Origin: Arenicola marina
Lineage: Eukaryota > Annelida > Polychaeta > Arenicolidae
Reading direction: 5' to 3'
DNA: 64,000 nt
Assembly: GCA_964019135.1 (NCBI GenBank)
Contig: OZ025252.1
Location: 7,332,823-7,396,822, forward strand
Shown: piece after piece, positions 1-11,417 of the stretch
How positions within the stretch are numbered: the first letter of the stretch is position 1
Layout of the letters: each line of letters opens with the position of its first letter
The notes under the pieces: generated by a model
What the model saw: only the letters and a program-made list of their open reading frames with translations
What the model was told of the DNA's origin: nothing
The model's database searches: none
Position numbers and translations under genes: made by a program

Positions 1-3000
1 GGGAGAAGCAGGGTGAGGGAGAGGAGGGGGGAGAAGCAGGGTGAGGGAGAGGAGGGGGAGAAGCAGGGTGAGGGAGAGGAGGGGGGAGAAGCAGGGTGAG
101 GGAAAGGAAGGGGGAGAAGCAGGGTGAGGGAGAGGAAGGGGGAGAATCAGGGTGAGAGAGAGGAGGGGGGAGAAGCAGGGGGAGGGAGAGGAAGGGGGAG
201 AAGCAGGGTGAGAGAGAGGAGGGGGGAGAAGCAGGGGGAGGGAGAGGAGGGGGAGAAGCAGGGCGAGGGAAAGGAAGGGGAGAAGCAGGGTTCGGGAGAG
301 GAGGGGGAGAAGCAGGGTGAGGGAGAGGAGGGGGGAGAAGCAGGGTGAGGGAGAGGAGGGGGAGAAGCAGGGTGAGGGAGAGGAGGGGGGAGAAGCAGGG
401 TGAGGGAGAGGAGGGGGGAGAAGCAGGGTGAGGGAGAGGAGGGGGGAGAAGCAGGGGGAGGGAGAGGAGGGGGAGAAACAGGGTGAGGGAGAGGAGGGGG
501 GAGAAGCAGGGGGAGGGAGAGGAGTGTGGAGTAGCAGGGTGGGGGAGAGGAGGGGGGAGAAGCAGGGTGAGGGGGAGGAAGGGGGAGAAGCAGAGTGAGG
601 GAGAGGAGGGGGGAAAAGCAGGGTGAGGGGGAGGAGGGGGGAGAAGCAGGGTGTGGGAGAGGAGGGGGAGAAGCAGGGTAAGGGAGAGGAGGGGGGAGAA
701 GCAGGGTGAGGGAGAGGAGGGGGGAGAAGCAGGGTGAGGGAGAGGAGGGGGGAGAAGCAGGGTGAGGGAGAGGAGGGGGGAGAAGCAGGGTAAGGGAGAG
801 GAGGGGGGAGAAGCAGGGTGAGGGAGAGGAGGGGGGAGAAGCAGGGTGAGGGAGAGGAGGGGGGAGAAGCAGGGTGAGGGAGAGGAAGGGGGAGAAGCAG
901 GGTGAGGGAGAGGAGGGGGGAGAAGCAGGGTGAGGGAGAGGAGGGGGGAGAAGCAAGGTGGGGGAGAGGTGGGGGGAGAAGCAGGGTGAGGGAGAGGAGT
1001 GTGGAGAAGCAGGGTGAGGGAGAGGAGGGGGAGAAGCAGGGTGGGGGAGAAGCAGGGTGAGGGAGAGGAGGGGGAGAAGCAGGGTGAGAGAGAGGAGGGG
1101 GGAGAAGCAGGGTGAGGGAAAGGAAGGGGGAGAAGCAGGGTGAGGGACAGGAAGGGGGAGAAGCAGGGTGAGGGAGAGGAGGGGGGAGAAGCAGGGTGAG
1201 GGAGAGGAGGGGGAGAAGCAGGGTGAGAGAGAGGAGGGGGGAGAAGCAGGGTGAGGGAAAGGAATTAAGGGGGAGAAGCAGGGTGAGGGAGAGCAAGGGG
1301 GAGAAGCAGGGTGAGGGAGAGAAAGGGGGAGAAGCAGGGTGAGGGAGAGGAAGGGGGGAGAAGCAGGGTGAGAGAGAGGAGGGGGAGAAGCAGGGTGAGG
1401 GAGAGGAGGGGGGAGAAGCAGGGTGAGGGAAATGAAGGGGGAGAAGCAGGGAGAGGGAGAGGAGGGGGAGAAGCAGGGTGAGGGAGAGGAGTGTGGAGAA
1501 GCAGGGTGAGGGAGAGGAGGGGGAGAAGCAGGGTGAGGGAGAGGAGGGGGGAGAAGCAGGGGGAGAGAGAGGAGGGGGGAGAAGCAGGGTGAGGGAGAGG
1601 AGGGGGAGAAGCAGGGTGAGGGAGAGGAGTGTGGAGAAGCAGGGTGAGGGAGAGGAGGGGGGAGAAGCAGGGTGAGGGAAAGGAAGGGGGAGAAGCAGGG
1701 TGAGGGAGAGGAAAGAGGAGAAGCAGGGTGACCGAGAGAAGGGGGGAGAAGCAGGGTGAGGGAGAGGAAGGGGGAGAAGCAGGGTGAGGGCGAGGAGGGG
1801 GAGAAGCAGCGTGAGGGAGAGGAGGGGGGAGAAGCAGGGTGAGGGAGAGAAAGGGTGATAAGCAGGGTGAGGGAGAGGAGGGGGAGAAGCAGGGTGAGGG
1901 AGAGGAGGGGAGAAGCAGGGGGAGAGAGAGGAGGGGGGAGAAGCAGGGTGAGGGAAAGGAAGGGGAGAAGCAGGGTGAGGGAGAGGAAGGGAGAAAAGCA
2001 GGTTGAGGGAGAGGAAGGGGGAGAAGCAGGGTGCGGGAGAGGAGGGGGGAGAAGCAGGGTGAGAGAGAGGAGGGGGGAGAAGCAGGGTGAGAGAGAGGAG
2101 GGGGGAGAAGCAGGGTGAGGGAAAGGAAGGGGAGAAGCAGGGTGAGGGAGAGGAAGGGAGAAAAGCAGGTTGAGGGAGAGGAAGGGGGAGAAGCAGGGTG
2201 CGGGAGAGGAGGGGGGAGAAGCAGGGTGAGAGAGAGGAGGGGGGGAGAAGCAGGGTGCGGGAAAGGAAGGAGGAGAAGCAGGGTGAGGGAGAGGAAGGGG
2301 GAGAAGCAGGGTTAGGGAGAGAAGGGGGGAGAAGCAGGGTGAGGGAGAGGAAGGGGGAGAAGCAGGGTTAGGGAGAGGAGGGAGAGAAGCAGGGTAAGGG
2401 AGAGGAGGGGGGAGAAGCAGGGTGAGGGAGAGAAAGGGTGATAAGCAGGGTGAGGGAGAGGAGGGGGAGAAGCAGGGTGAGGGAGAGGAGGGGGAGAAGC
2501 AGGGTGAGGGAGAGGAGGGGGGAGAAGCAGGGTGAGGGAGAGGAGGGGGAGAAGCAGGGTGAGAGAGAGGAGGGGGGAGAAGCAGGGTGAGGGAAAGGAA
2601 GGGGGAGAAGCAGGGTGAGGGACAGGAAGGGGGAGAAGCAGGGTGAGGGAGAGGAGGGGGGAGAAGCAGGGTGAGGGAGAGGAGGGGGAGAAGCAGGGTG
2701 AGAGAGAGGAGGGGGGAGAAGCAGGGTGAGGGAAAGGAATTAAGGGGGAGAAGCAGGGTGAGGGAGAGCAAGGGGGAGAAGCAGGGTGAGGGAGAGAAAG
2801 GGGGAGAAGCAGGGTGAGGGAGAGGAAGGGGGGAGAAGCAGGGTGAGAGAGAGGAGGGGGAGAAGCAGGGTGAGGGAGAGGAGGGGGGAGAAGCAGGGTG
2901 AGGGAAATGAAGGGGGAGAAGCAGGGAGAGGGAGAGGAGGGGAGAAGCAGGGTGAGGGAGAGGAGTGTGGAGAAGCAGGGTGAGGGAGAGGAGGGGGAGA

Positions 3001-6000
3001 AGCAGGGTGAGGGAGAGGAGGGGGGAGAAGCAGGGGGAGAGAGAGGAGGGGGGAGAAGCAGGGTGAGGGAGAGGAGGGGGAGAAGCAGGGTGAGGGAGAG
3101 GAGTGTGGAGAAGCAGGGTGAGGGAGAGGAGGGGGGAGAAGCAGGGTGAGGGAAAGGAAGGGGGAGAAGCAGGGTGAGGGAGAGGAAAGAGGAGAAGCAG
3201 GGTGACCGAGAGAAGGGGGGAGAAGCAGGGTGAGGGAGAGGAAGGGGGAGAAGCAGGGTGAGGGCGAGGAGGGGGAGAAGCAGGGTGAGGGAGAGGAGGG
3301 GGGAGAAGCAGGGTGAGGGAGAGAAAGGGTGATAAGCAGGGTGAGGGAGAGGAGGGGGAGAAGCAGGGTGAGGGAGAGGAGGGGAGAAGCAGGGGGAGAG
3401 AGAGGAGGGGGGAGAAGCAGGGTGAGGGAAAGGAAGGGGAGAAGCAGGGTGAGGGAGAGGAAGGGAGAAAAGCAGGTTGAGGGAGAGGAAGGGGGAGAAG
3501 CAGGGTGCGGGAGAGGAGGGGGGAGAAGCAGGGTGAGAGAGAGGAGGGGGGAGAAGCAGGGTGAGAGAGAGGAGGGGGGAGAAGCAGGGTGAGGGAAAGG
3601 AAGGGGAGAAGCAGGGTGAGGGAGAGGAAGGGAGAAAAGCAGGTTGAGGGAGAGGAAGGGGGAGAAGCAGGGTGCGGGAGAGGAGGGGGGAGAAGCAGGG
3701 TGAGAGAGAGGAGGGGGGGAGAAGCAGGGTGCGGGAAAGGAAGGAGGAGAAGCAGGGTGAGGGAGAGGAAGGGGGAGAAGCAGGGTTAGGGAGAGAAGGG
3801 GGGAGAAGCAGGGTGAGGGAGAGGAAGGGGGAGAAGCAGGGTTAGGGAGAGGAGGGAGAGAAGCAGGGTAAGGGAGAGGAGGGGGGAGAAGCAGGGTGAG
3901 GGAGAGAAAGGGTGATAAGCAGGGTGAGGGAGAGGAGGGGGAGAAGCAGGGTGAGGGAGAGGAGGGGGAGAAGCAGGGGGAGAGAGAGGAGGGGGGAGAA
4001 GCAGGGTGAGGGAAAGGAAGGGGAGAAGCAGGGTGAGGGAGAGGAAGGGAGAAAAGCAGGTTGAGGGAGAGGAAGGGGGAGAAGCAGGGTGCGGGAGAGG
4101 AGGGGGGAGAAGCAGGGTGAGGGAGAGAAAGGGTGATAAGCAGGGTGAGGGAGAGGAGGGGGAGAAGCAGGGTGAGGGAGAGGAGGGGGAGAAGCAGGGG
4201 GAGAGAGAGGAGGGGGGAGAAGCAGGGTGAGGGAAAGGAAGGGGAGAAGCAGGGTGAGGGAGAGGAAGGGAGAAAAGCAGGTTGAGGGAGAGGAAGGGGG
4301 AGAAGCAGGGTGCGGGAGAGGAGGGGGGAGAAGCAGGGTTAGGGAAAGGAAGGAGGAGAAGCAGGGTGAGGGAGAGGAAGGGGGAGAAGCAGGGTTAGGG
4401 AGAGAAGGGGGGAGAAGCAGGGTGAGGGAGAGGAGGGGGAGAAGCAGGGGGAGAGAGAGGAGGGGGGAGAAGCAGGGTGAGGGAAAGGAAGGAGGAGAAG
4501 CAGGGTGAGGGAGAGGAAGGGGGAGAAGCAGGGTTAGGGAGAGAAGGGGGGAGAAGCAGGGTGAGGGAGAGGAAGGGGGAGAAGCAGGGTTAGGGAGAGG
4601 AGGGAGAGAAGCAGGGTGAGGGAGAGGAGGGGGGAGAAGCAGGGTGCGGGAAAGGAAGGAGGAGAAGCAGGGTGAGGGAGAGGAAGGGGGAGAAGCAGGG
4701 TGAGAGAGAGGAGGGGGAGAAGCAGGGTGAGGGAGAGGAAGGGGGAGAAGCAGGGTTAGGGAGAGGAGGGAGAGAAGCAGGGTAAGGGAGAGGAGGGGGG
4801 AGAAGCAGGGTGAGGGAGAGGAAGGGGGAGAAGCAAGGTTAGGGAGAGGAGGGGGGAGAAGCAGGGTAAGGGAGAGGAAGGGGGAGAAGCAGGGTGAGGG
4901 AGAGGAGGGGGGAGAAGCAGGGTGAGAGAGAGGAGGGGGAGAAGCAGGGTGAGAGAGAGGAGGGGGGAAAAGCAGGGTGAGGGAAAGGAAGGGGGAGAAG
5001 CAGGGTGAGGGAAAGCAAGGGGTAGAAGCAGGGTGAGGGAGAGAAAGGGGGAGAAGCAAGGTGAGGGAGAGGAAGGGGGGAGAAGCAGGGTGAGAGAGAG
5101 GGGGAGAAGCAGGGTGAGGGAGAGGAGGGGGGAGAAGCAGGGTGAAGGAAAGGAAGGGGGAGAAGCAGGGTGAGGGAGAGGAGGGGGAGAAGCAGGGTGA
5201 GGGAGAGGAGGGGGGAGAAGCAGGGTGAGGGAGAGGAGGGGGAAAAGCAGGGTGAGGGAGAGGAGGGGGGAGAAGCAGGGTGAGAGAGAGGAGGGGGGAG
5301 AAGCAGGGTGAGGGAAAGGAAGGGGGAGAAGCAGGGTGAGGGAGAGGAAGGGGGAGAAGCAGGGTGAGAGAGAGGAGGGGGGAGAAGCAGGGTGAGGGAA
5401 AGGAAGGGGGAGAAGCAGGGTGAGGGAGAGGAAGGGGGAGAAGCAGGGTGAGAGAGAGGAGGGGGGAGAAGCAGGGGGAGGGAGAGGAGGGGGAGAAGCA
5501 GGGCGAGGGAAAGGAAGGGGAGAAGCAGGGTTCGGGAGAGGAGGGGGAGAAGCAGGGTGAGGGAGAGGAGGGGGGAGAAGCAGGGTGAGGGAGAGGAGGG
5601 GGAGAAGCAGGGTGAGGGAGAGGAGGGGGGAGAAGCAGGGTGAGGGAAAGGAAGGGGGAGAAGCAGGGTGAGGGAGAGGAAGGGGGAGAATCAGGGTGAG
5701 AGAGAGGAGGGGGGAGAAGCAGGGGGAGGGAGAGGAAGGGGGAGAAGCAGGGTGAGAGAGAGGAGGGGGGAGAAGCAGGGGGAGGGAGAGGAGGGGGAGA
5801 AGCAGGGCGAGGGAAAGGAAGGGGAGAAGCAGGGTTCGGGAGAGGAGGGGGAGAAGCAGGGTGAGGGAGAGGAGGGGGGAGAAGCAGGGTGAGGGAGAGG
5901 AGGGGGAGAAGCAGGGTGAGGGAGAGGAGGGGGGAGAAGCAGGGTGAGGGAGAGGAGGGGGGAGAAGCAGGGTGAGGGAGAGGAGGGGGGAGAAGCAGGG

Positions 6001-9000
6001 GGAGGGAGAGGAGGGGGAGAAACAGGGTGAGGGAGAGGAGGGGGGAGAAGCAGGGGGAGGGAGAGGAGTGTGGAGTAGCAGGGTGGGGGAGAGGAGGGGG
6101 GAGAAGCAGGGTGAGGGGGAGGAAGGGGGAGAAGCAGAGTGAGGGAGAGGAGGGGGGAAAAGCAGGGTGAGGGGGAGGAGGGGGGAGAAGCAGGGTGTGG
6201 GAGAGGAGGGGGAGAAGCAGGGTAAGGGAGAGGAGGGGGGAGAAGCAGGGTGAGGGAGAGGAGGGGGGAGAAGCAGGGTGAGGGAGAGGAGGGGGGAGAA
6301 GCAGGGTGAGGGAGAGGAGGGGGGAGAAGCAGGGTAAGGGAGAGGAGGGGGGAGAAGCAGGGTGAGGGACAGGAGGGGGGAGAAGCAGGGTGAGGGAGAG
6401 GAGGGGGGAGAAGCAGGGTGAGGGAGAGGAAGGGGGAGAAGCAGGGTGAGGGAGAGGAGGGGGGAGAAGCAGGGTGAGGGAGAGGAGGGGGGAGAAGCAA
6501 GGTGGGGGAGAGGTGGGGGGAGAAGCAGGGTGAGGGAGAGGAGTGTGGAGAAGCAGGGTGAGGGAGAGGAGGGGGAGAAGCAGGGTGGGGGAGAAGCAGG
6601 GTGAGGGAGAGGAGGGGGAGAAGCAGGGTGAGAGAGAGGAGGGGGGAGAAGCAGGGTGAGGGAAAGGAAGGGGGAGAAGCAGGGTGAGGGACAGGAAGGG
6701 GGAGAAGCAGGGTGAGGGAGAGGAGGGGGGAGAAGCAGGGTGAGGGAGAGGAGGGGGAGAAGCAGGGTGAGAGAGAGGAGGGGGGAGAAGCAGGGTGAGG
6801 GAAAGGAATTAAGGGGGAGAAGCAGGGTGAGGGAGAGCAAGGGGGAGAAGCAGGGTGAGGGAGAGAAAGGGGGAGAAGCAGGGTGAGGGAGAGGAAGGGG
6901 GGAGAAGCAGGGTGAGAGAGAGGAGGGGGAGAAGCAGGGTGAGGGAGAGGAGGGGGGAGAAGCAGGGTGAGGGAAATGAAGGGGGAGAAGCAGGGAGAGG
7001 GAGAGGAGGGGGAGAAGCAGGGTGAGGGAGAGGAGTGTGGAGAAGCAGGGTGAGGGAGAGGAGGGGGAGAAGCAGGGTGAGGGAGAGGAGGGGGGAGAAG
7101 CAGGGGGAGAGAGAGGAGGGGGGAGAAGCAGGGTGAGGGAGAGGAGGGGGAGAAGCAGGGTGAGGGAGAGGAGTGTGGAGAAGCAGGGTGAGGGAGAGGA
7201 GGGGGGAGAAGCAGGGTGAGGGAAAGGAAGGGGGAGAAGCAGGGTGAGGGAGAGGAAAGAGGAGAAGCAGGGTGACCGAGAGAAGGGGGGAGAAGCAGGG
7301 TGAGGGAGAGGAAGGGGGAGAAGCAGGGTGAGGGCGAGGAGGGGGAGAAGCAGGGTGAGGGAGAGGAGGGGGGAGAAGCAGGGTGAGGGAGAGAAAGGGT
7401 GATAAGCAGGGTGAGGGAGAGGAGGGGGAGAAGCAGGGTGAGGGAGAGGAGGGGAGAAGCAGGGGGAGAGAGAGGAGGGGGGAGAAGCAGGGTGAGGGAA
7501 AGGAAGGGGAGAAGCAGGGTGAGGGAGAGGAAGGGAGAAAAGCAGGTTGAGGGAGAGGAAGGGGGAGAAGCAGGGTGCGGGAGAGGAGGGGGGAGAAGCA
7601 GGGTGAGAGAGAGGAGGGGGGAGAAGCAGGGTGAGAGAGAGGAGGGGGGAGAAGCAGGGTGAGGGAAAGGAAGGGGAGAAGCAGGGTGAGGGAGAGGAAG
7701 GGAGAAAAGCAGGTTGAGGGAGAGGAAGGGGGAGAAGCAGGGTGCGGGAGAGGAGGGGGGAGAAGCAGGGTGAGAGAGAGGAGGGGGGGAGAAGCAGGGT
7801 GCGGGAAAGGAAGGAGGAGAAGCAGGGTGAGGGAGAGGAAGGGGGAGAAGCAGGGTTAGGGAGAGAAGGGGGGAGAAGCAGGGTGAGGGAGAGGAAGGGG
7901 GAGAAGCAGGGTTAGGGAGAGGAGGGAGAGAAGCAGGGTAAGGGAGAGGAGGGGGGAGAAGCAGGGTGAGGGAGAGAAAGGGTGATAAGCAGGGTGAGGG
8001 AGAGGAGGGGGAGAAGCAGGGTGAGGGAGAGGAGGGGGAGAAGCAGGGGGAGAGAGAGGAGGGGGGAGAAGCAGGGTGAGGGAAAGGAAGGGGAGAAGCA
8101 GGGTGAGGGAGAGGAAGGGAGAAAAGCAGGTTGAGGGAGAGGAAGGGGGAGAAGCAGGGTGCGGGAGAGGAGGGGGGAGAAGCAGGGTGAGGGAGAGAAA
8201 GGGTGATAAGCAGGGTGAGGGAGAGGAGGGGGAGAAGCAGGGTGAGGGAGAGGAGGGGGAGAAGCAGGGGGAGAGAGAGGAGGGGGGAGAAGCAGGGTGA
8301 GGGAAAGGAAGGGGAGAAGCAGGGTGAGGGAGAGGAAGGGAGAAAAGCAGGTTGAGGGAGAGGAAGGGGGAGAAGCAGGGTGCGGGAGAGGAGGGGGGAG
8401 AAGCAGGGTTAGGGAAAGGAAGGAGGAGAAGCAGGGTGAGGGAGAGGAAGGGGGAGAAGCAGGGTTAGGGAGAGAAGGGGGGAGAAGCAGGGTGAGGGAG
8501 AGGAGGGGGAGAAGCAGGGGGAGAGAGAGGAGGGGGGAGAAGCAGGGTGAGGGAAAGGAAGGAGGAGAAGCAGGGTGAGGGAGAGGAAGGGGGAGAAGCA
8601 GGGTTAGGGAGAGAAGGGGGGAGAAGCAGGGTGAGGGAGAGGAAGGGGGAGAAGCAGGGTTAGGGAGAGGAGGGAGAGAAGCAGGGTGAGGGAGAGGAGG
8701 GGGGAGAAGCAGGGTGCGGGAAAGGAAGGAGGAGAAGCAGGGTGAGGGAGAGGAAGGGGGAGAAGCAGGGTGAGAGAGAGGAGGGGGAGAAGCAGGGTGA
8801 GGGAGAGGAAGGGGGAGAAGCAGGGTTAGGGAGAGGAGGGAGAGAAGCAGGGTAAGGGAGAGGAGGGGGGAGAAGCAGGGTGAGGGAGAGGAAGGGGGAG
8901 AAGCAAGGTTAGGGAGAGGAGGGGGGAGAAGCAGGGTAAGGGAGAGGAAGGGGGAGAAGCAGGGTGAGGGAGAGGAGGGGGGAGAAGCAGGGTGAGAGAG

Positions 9001-11417
9001 AGGAGGGGGAGAAGCAGGGTGAGAGAGAGGAGGGGGGAGAAGCAGGGTGAGGGAAAGGAAGGGGGAGAAGCAGGGTGAGGGAAAGCAAGGGGTAGAAGCA
9101 GGGTGAGGGAGAGAAAGGGGGAGAAGCAAGGTGAGGGAGAGGAAGGGGGGAGAAGCAGGGTGAGAGAGAGGGGGAGAAGCAGGGTGAGGGAGAGGAGGGG
9201 GGAGAAGCAGGGTGAAGGAAAGGAAGGGGGAGAAGCAGGGTGAGGGAGAGGAGGGGGAGAAGCAGGGTGAGGGAGAGGAGGGGGGAGAAGCAGGGTGAGG
9301 GAGAGGAGGGGGAAAAGCAGGGTGAGGGAGAGGAGGGGGGAGAAGCAGGGTGAGAGAGAGGAGGGGGGAGAAGCAGGGTGAGGGAAAGGAAGGGGGAGAA
9401 GCAGGGTGAGGGAGAGGAAGGGGGAGAAGCAGGGTGAGAGAGAGGAGGGGGGAGAAGCAGGGTGAGGGAAAGGAAGGGGGAGAAGCAGGGTGAGGGAGAC
9501 GAAGGGGGAGAAGCAGGGTGAGAGAGAGGAGGGGGGAGAAGCAGGGGGAGGGAGAGGAGGGGGAGAAGCAGGGCGAGGGAAAGGAAGGGGAGAAGCAGGG
9601 TTCGGGAGAGGAGGGGGAGAAGCAGGGTGAGGGAGAGGAGGGGGGAGAAGCAGGGTGAGGGAGAGGAGGGGGAGAAGCAGGGTGAGGGAGAGGAGGGGGG
9701 AGAAGCAGGGTGAGGGAAAGGAAGGGGGAGAAGCAGGGTGAGGGAGAGGAAGGGGGAGAATCAGGGTGAGAGAGAGGAGGGGGGAGAAGCAGGGGGAGGG
9801 AGAGGAAGGGGGAGAAGCAGGGTGAGAGAGAGGAGGGGGGAGAAGCAGGGGGAGGGAGAGGAGGGGGAGAAGCAGGGCGAGGGAAAGGAAGGGGAGAAGC
9901 AGGGTTCGGGAGAGGAGGGGGAGAAGCAGGGTGAGGGAGAGGAGGGGGGAGAAGCAGGGTGAGGGAGAGGAGGGGGAGAAGCAGGGTGAGGGAGAGGAGG
10001 GGGGAGAAGCAGGGTGAGGGAGAGGAGGGGGGAGAAGCAGGGTGAGGGAGAGGAGGGGGGAGAAGCAGGGGGAGGGAGAGGAGGGGGAGAAGCAGGGTGA
10101 GGGAGAGGAGGGGGGAGAAGCAGGGGGAGGGAGAGGAGTGTGGAGTAGCAGGGTGGGGGAGAGGAGGGGGGAGAAGCAGGGTGAGGGGGAGGAAGGGGGA
10201 GAAGCAGAGTGAGGGAGAGGAGGGGGGAAAAGCAGGGTGAGGGGGAGGAGGGGGGAGAAGCAGGGTGTGGGAGAGGAGGGGGAGAAGCAGGGTAAGGGAG
10301 AGGAGGGGGGAGAAGCAGGGTGAGGGAGAGGAGGGGGGAGAAGCAGGGTGAGGGAGAGGAGGAGGGAGAAGCAGGGTGAGGGAGAGGAGGGGGGAGAAGC
10401 AGGGTAAGGGAGAGGAGGGGGGAGAAGCAGGGTGAGGGAGAGGAGGGGGGAGAAGCAGGGTGAGGGAGAGGAGGGGGGAGAAGCAGGGTGAGGGAGAGGA
10501 AGGGGGAGAAGCAGGGTGAGGGAGAGGAGGGGGGAGAAGCAGGGTGAGGGAGAGGAGGGGGGAGAAGCAAGGTGGGGGAGAGGTGGGGGGAGAAGCAGGG
10601 TGAGGGAGAGGAGTGTGGAGAAGCAGGGTGAGGGAGAGGAGGGGGAGAAGCAGGGTGGGGGAGAAGCAGGGTGAGGGAGAGGAGGGGGGAGAAGCAGGGT
10701 GAGGGAGAGGAGGGGGGAGAAGCAGGGTGAGGGAGAGGAAGGGGGAGAAGCAGGGTGAGGGGGGGAAGGGGGAGAAGCAGGGTGAGGGAGAGGAAGGGGG
10801 AGAAGCAGGGTGAGGGAGAGGAGGGGGGAGAAGCAGGGGGAGGGAGAGGAGTGTGGAGTAGCAGGGTGGGGGAGAGGAGGGGGGAGAAGCAGGGTGAGGG
10901 GGAGGAAGGGGGAGAAGCAGAGTGAGGGAGAGGAGGGGGGAAAAGCAGGGTGAGGGGGAGGAGGGGGGAGAAGCAGGGTGTGGGAGAGGAGGGGGAGAAG
11001 CAGGGTAAGGGAGAGGAGGGGGGAGAAGCAGGGTGAGGGAGAGGAGGGGGGAGAAGCAGGGTGAGGGAGAGGAGGGGGGAGAAGCAGGGTGAGGGAGAGG
11101 AGGGGGGAGAAGCAGGGTAAGGGAGAGGAGGGGGGAGAAGCAGGGTGAGGGAGAGGAGGGGGGAGAAGCAGGGTGAGGGAGAGGAGGGGGGAGAAGCAGG
11201 GTGAGGGAGAGGAAGGGGGAGAAGCAGGGTGAGGGAGAGGAGGGGGGAGAAGCAGGGTGAGGGAGAGGAGGGGGGAGAAGCAGGGTGGGGGAGAGGAGGG
11301 GGGAGAAGCAGGGTGAGGGAGAGGAGTGTGGAGAAGCAGGGTGAGGGAGAGGAGGGGGAGAAGCAGGGTGGGGGAGAAGCAGGGTGAGGGAGAGGAGGGG
11401 GGAGAAGCAGGGAGAGG
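1..11417. repeat. Giant purine-rich 27/28-bp minisatellite with higher-order structure
   Basis: The unit is 27 or 28 bp, differing in the length of a G run, and is built from GAGAAGCAGGG followed by TGAGGGAGAGGAGGGG. There are about 410 units, and the array runs off the left edge. The plus strand is almost all purine. Variant units give higher-order copies. The marker GGAATTAAGG lies at 1261, 2735 and 6805, giving spacings of 1474 and 4070. A block near 124 recurs at 5668 and 9738 (5544, which is 1474+4070, then 4070). A block near 10135 recurs at 10848 (713 bp). The array ends abruptly at about 11417 in unique sequence. Long frames on both strands exist because a 27-bp unit preserves frame; they are not genes. 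Confidence 0.97.

Noticed and set aside
2300-4900. TTAGGG occurrences suggesting telomeric repeat
   Set aside because: They are single-base variants (GGGTTAGGG for GGGTGAGGG) of the minisatellite unit, not tandem telomere repeats.
147-6840. Frames of up to 874 codons on the minus strand, rich in SPCFSP and LTLLLP
   Set aside because: They lie wholly in the 27/28-bp minisatellite. A unit divisible by three keeps frames open, and shifts between 27 and 28 bp simply rotate the frame.
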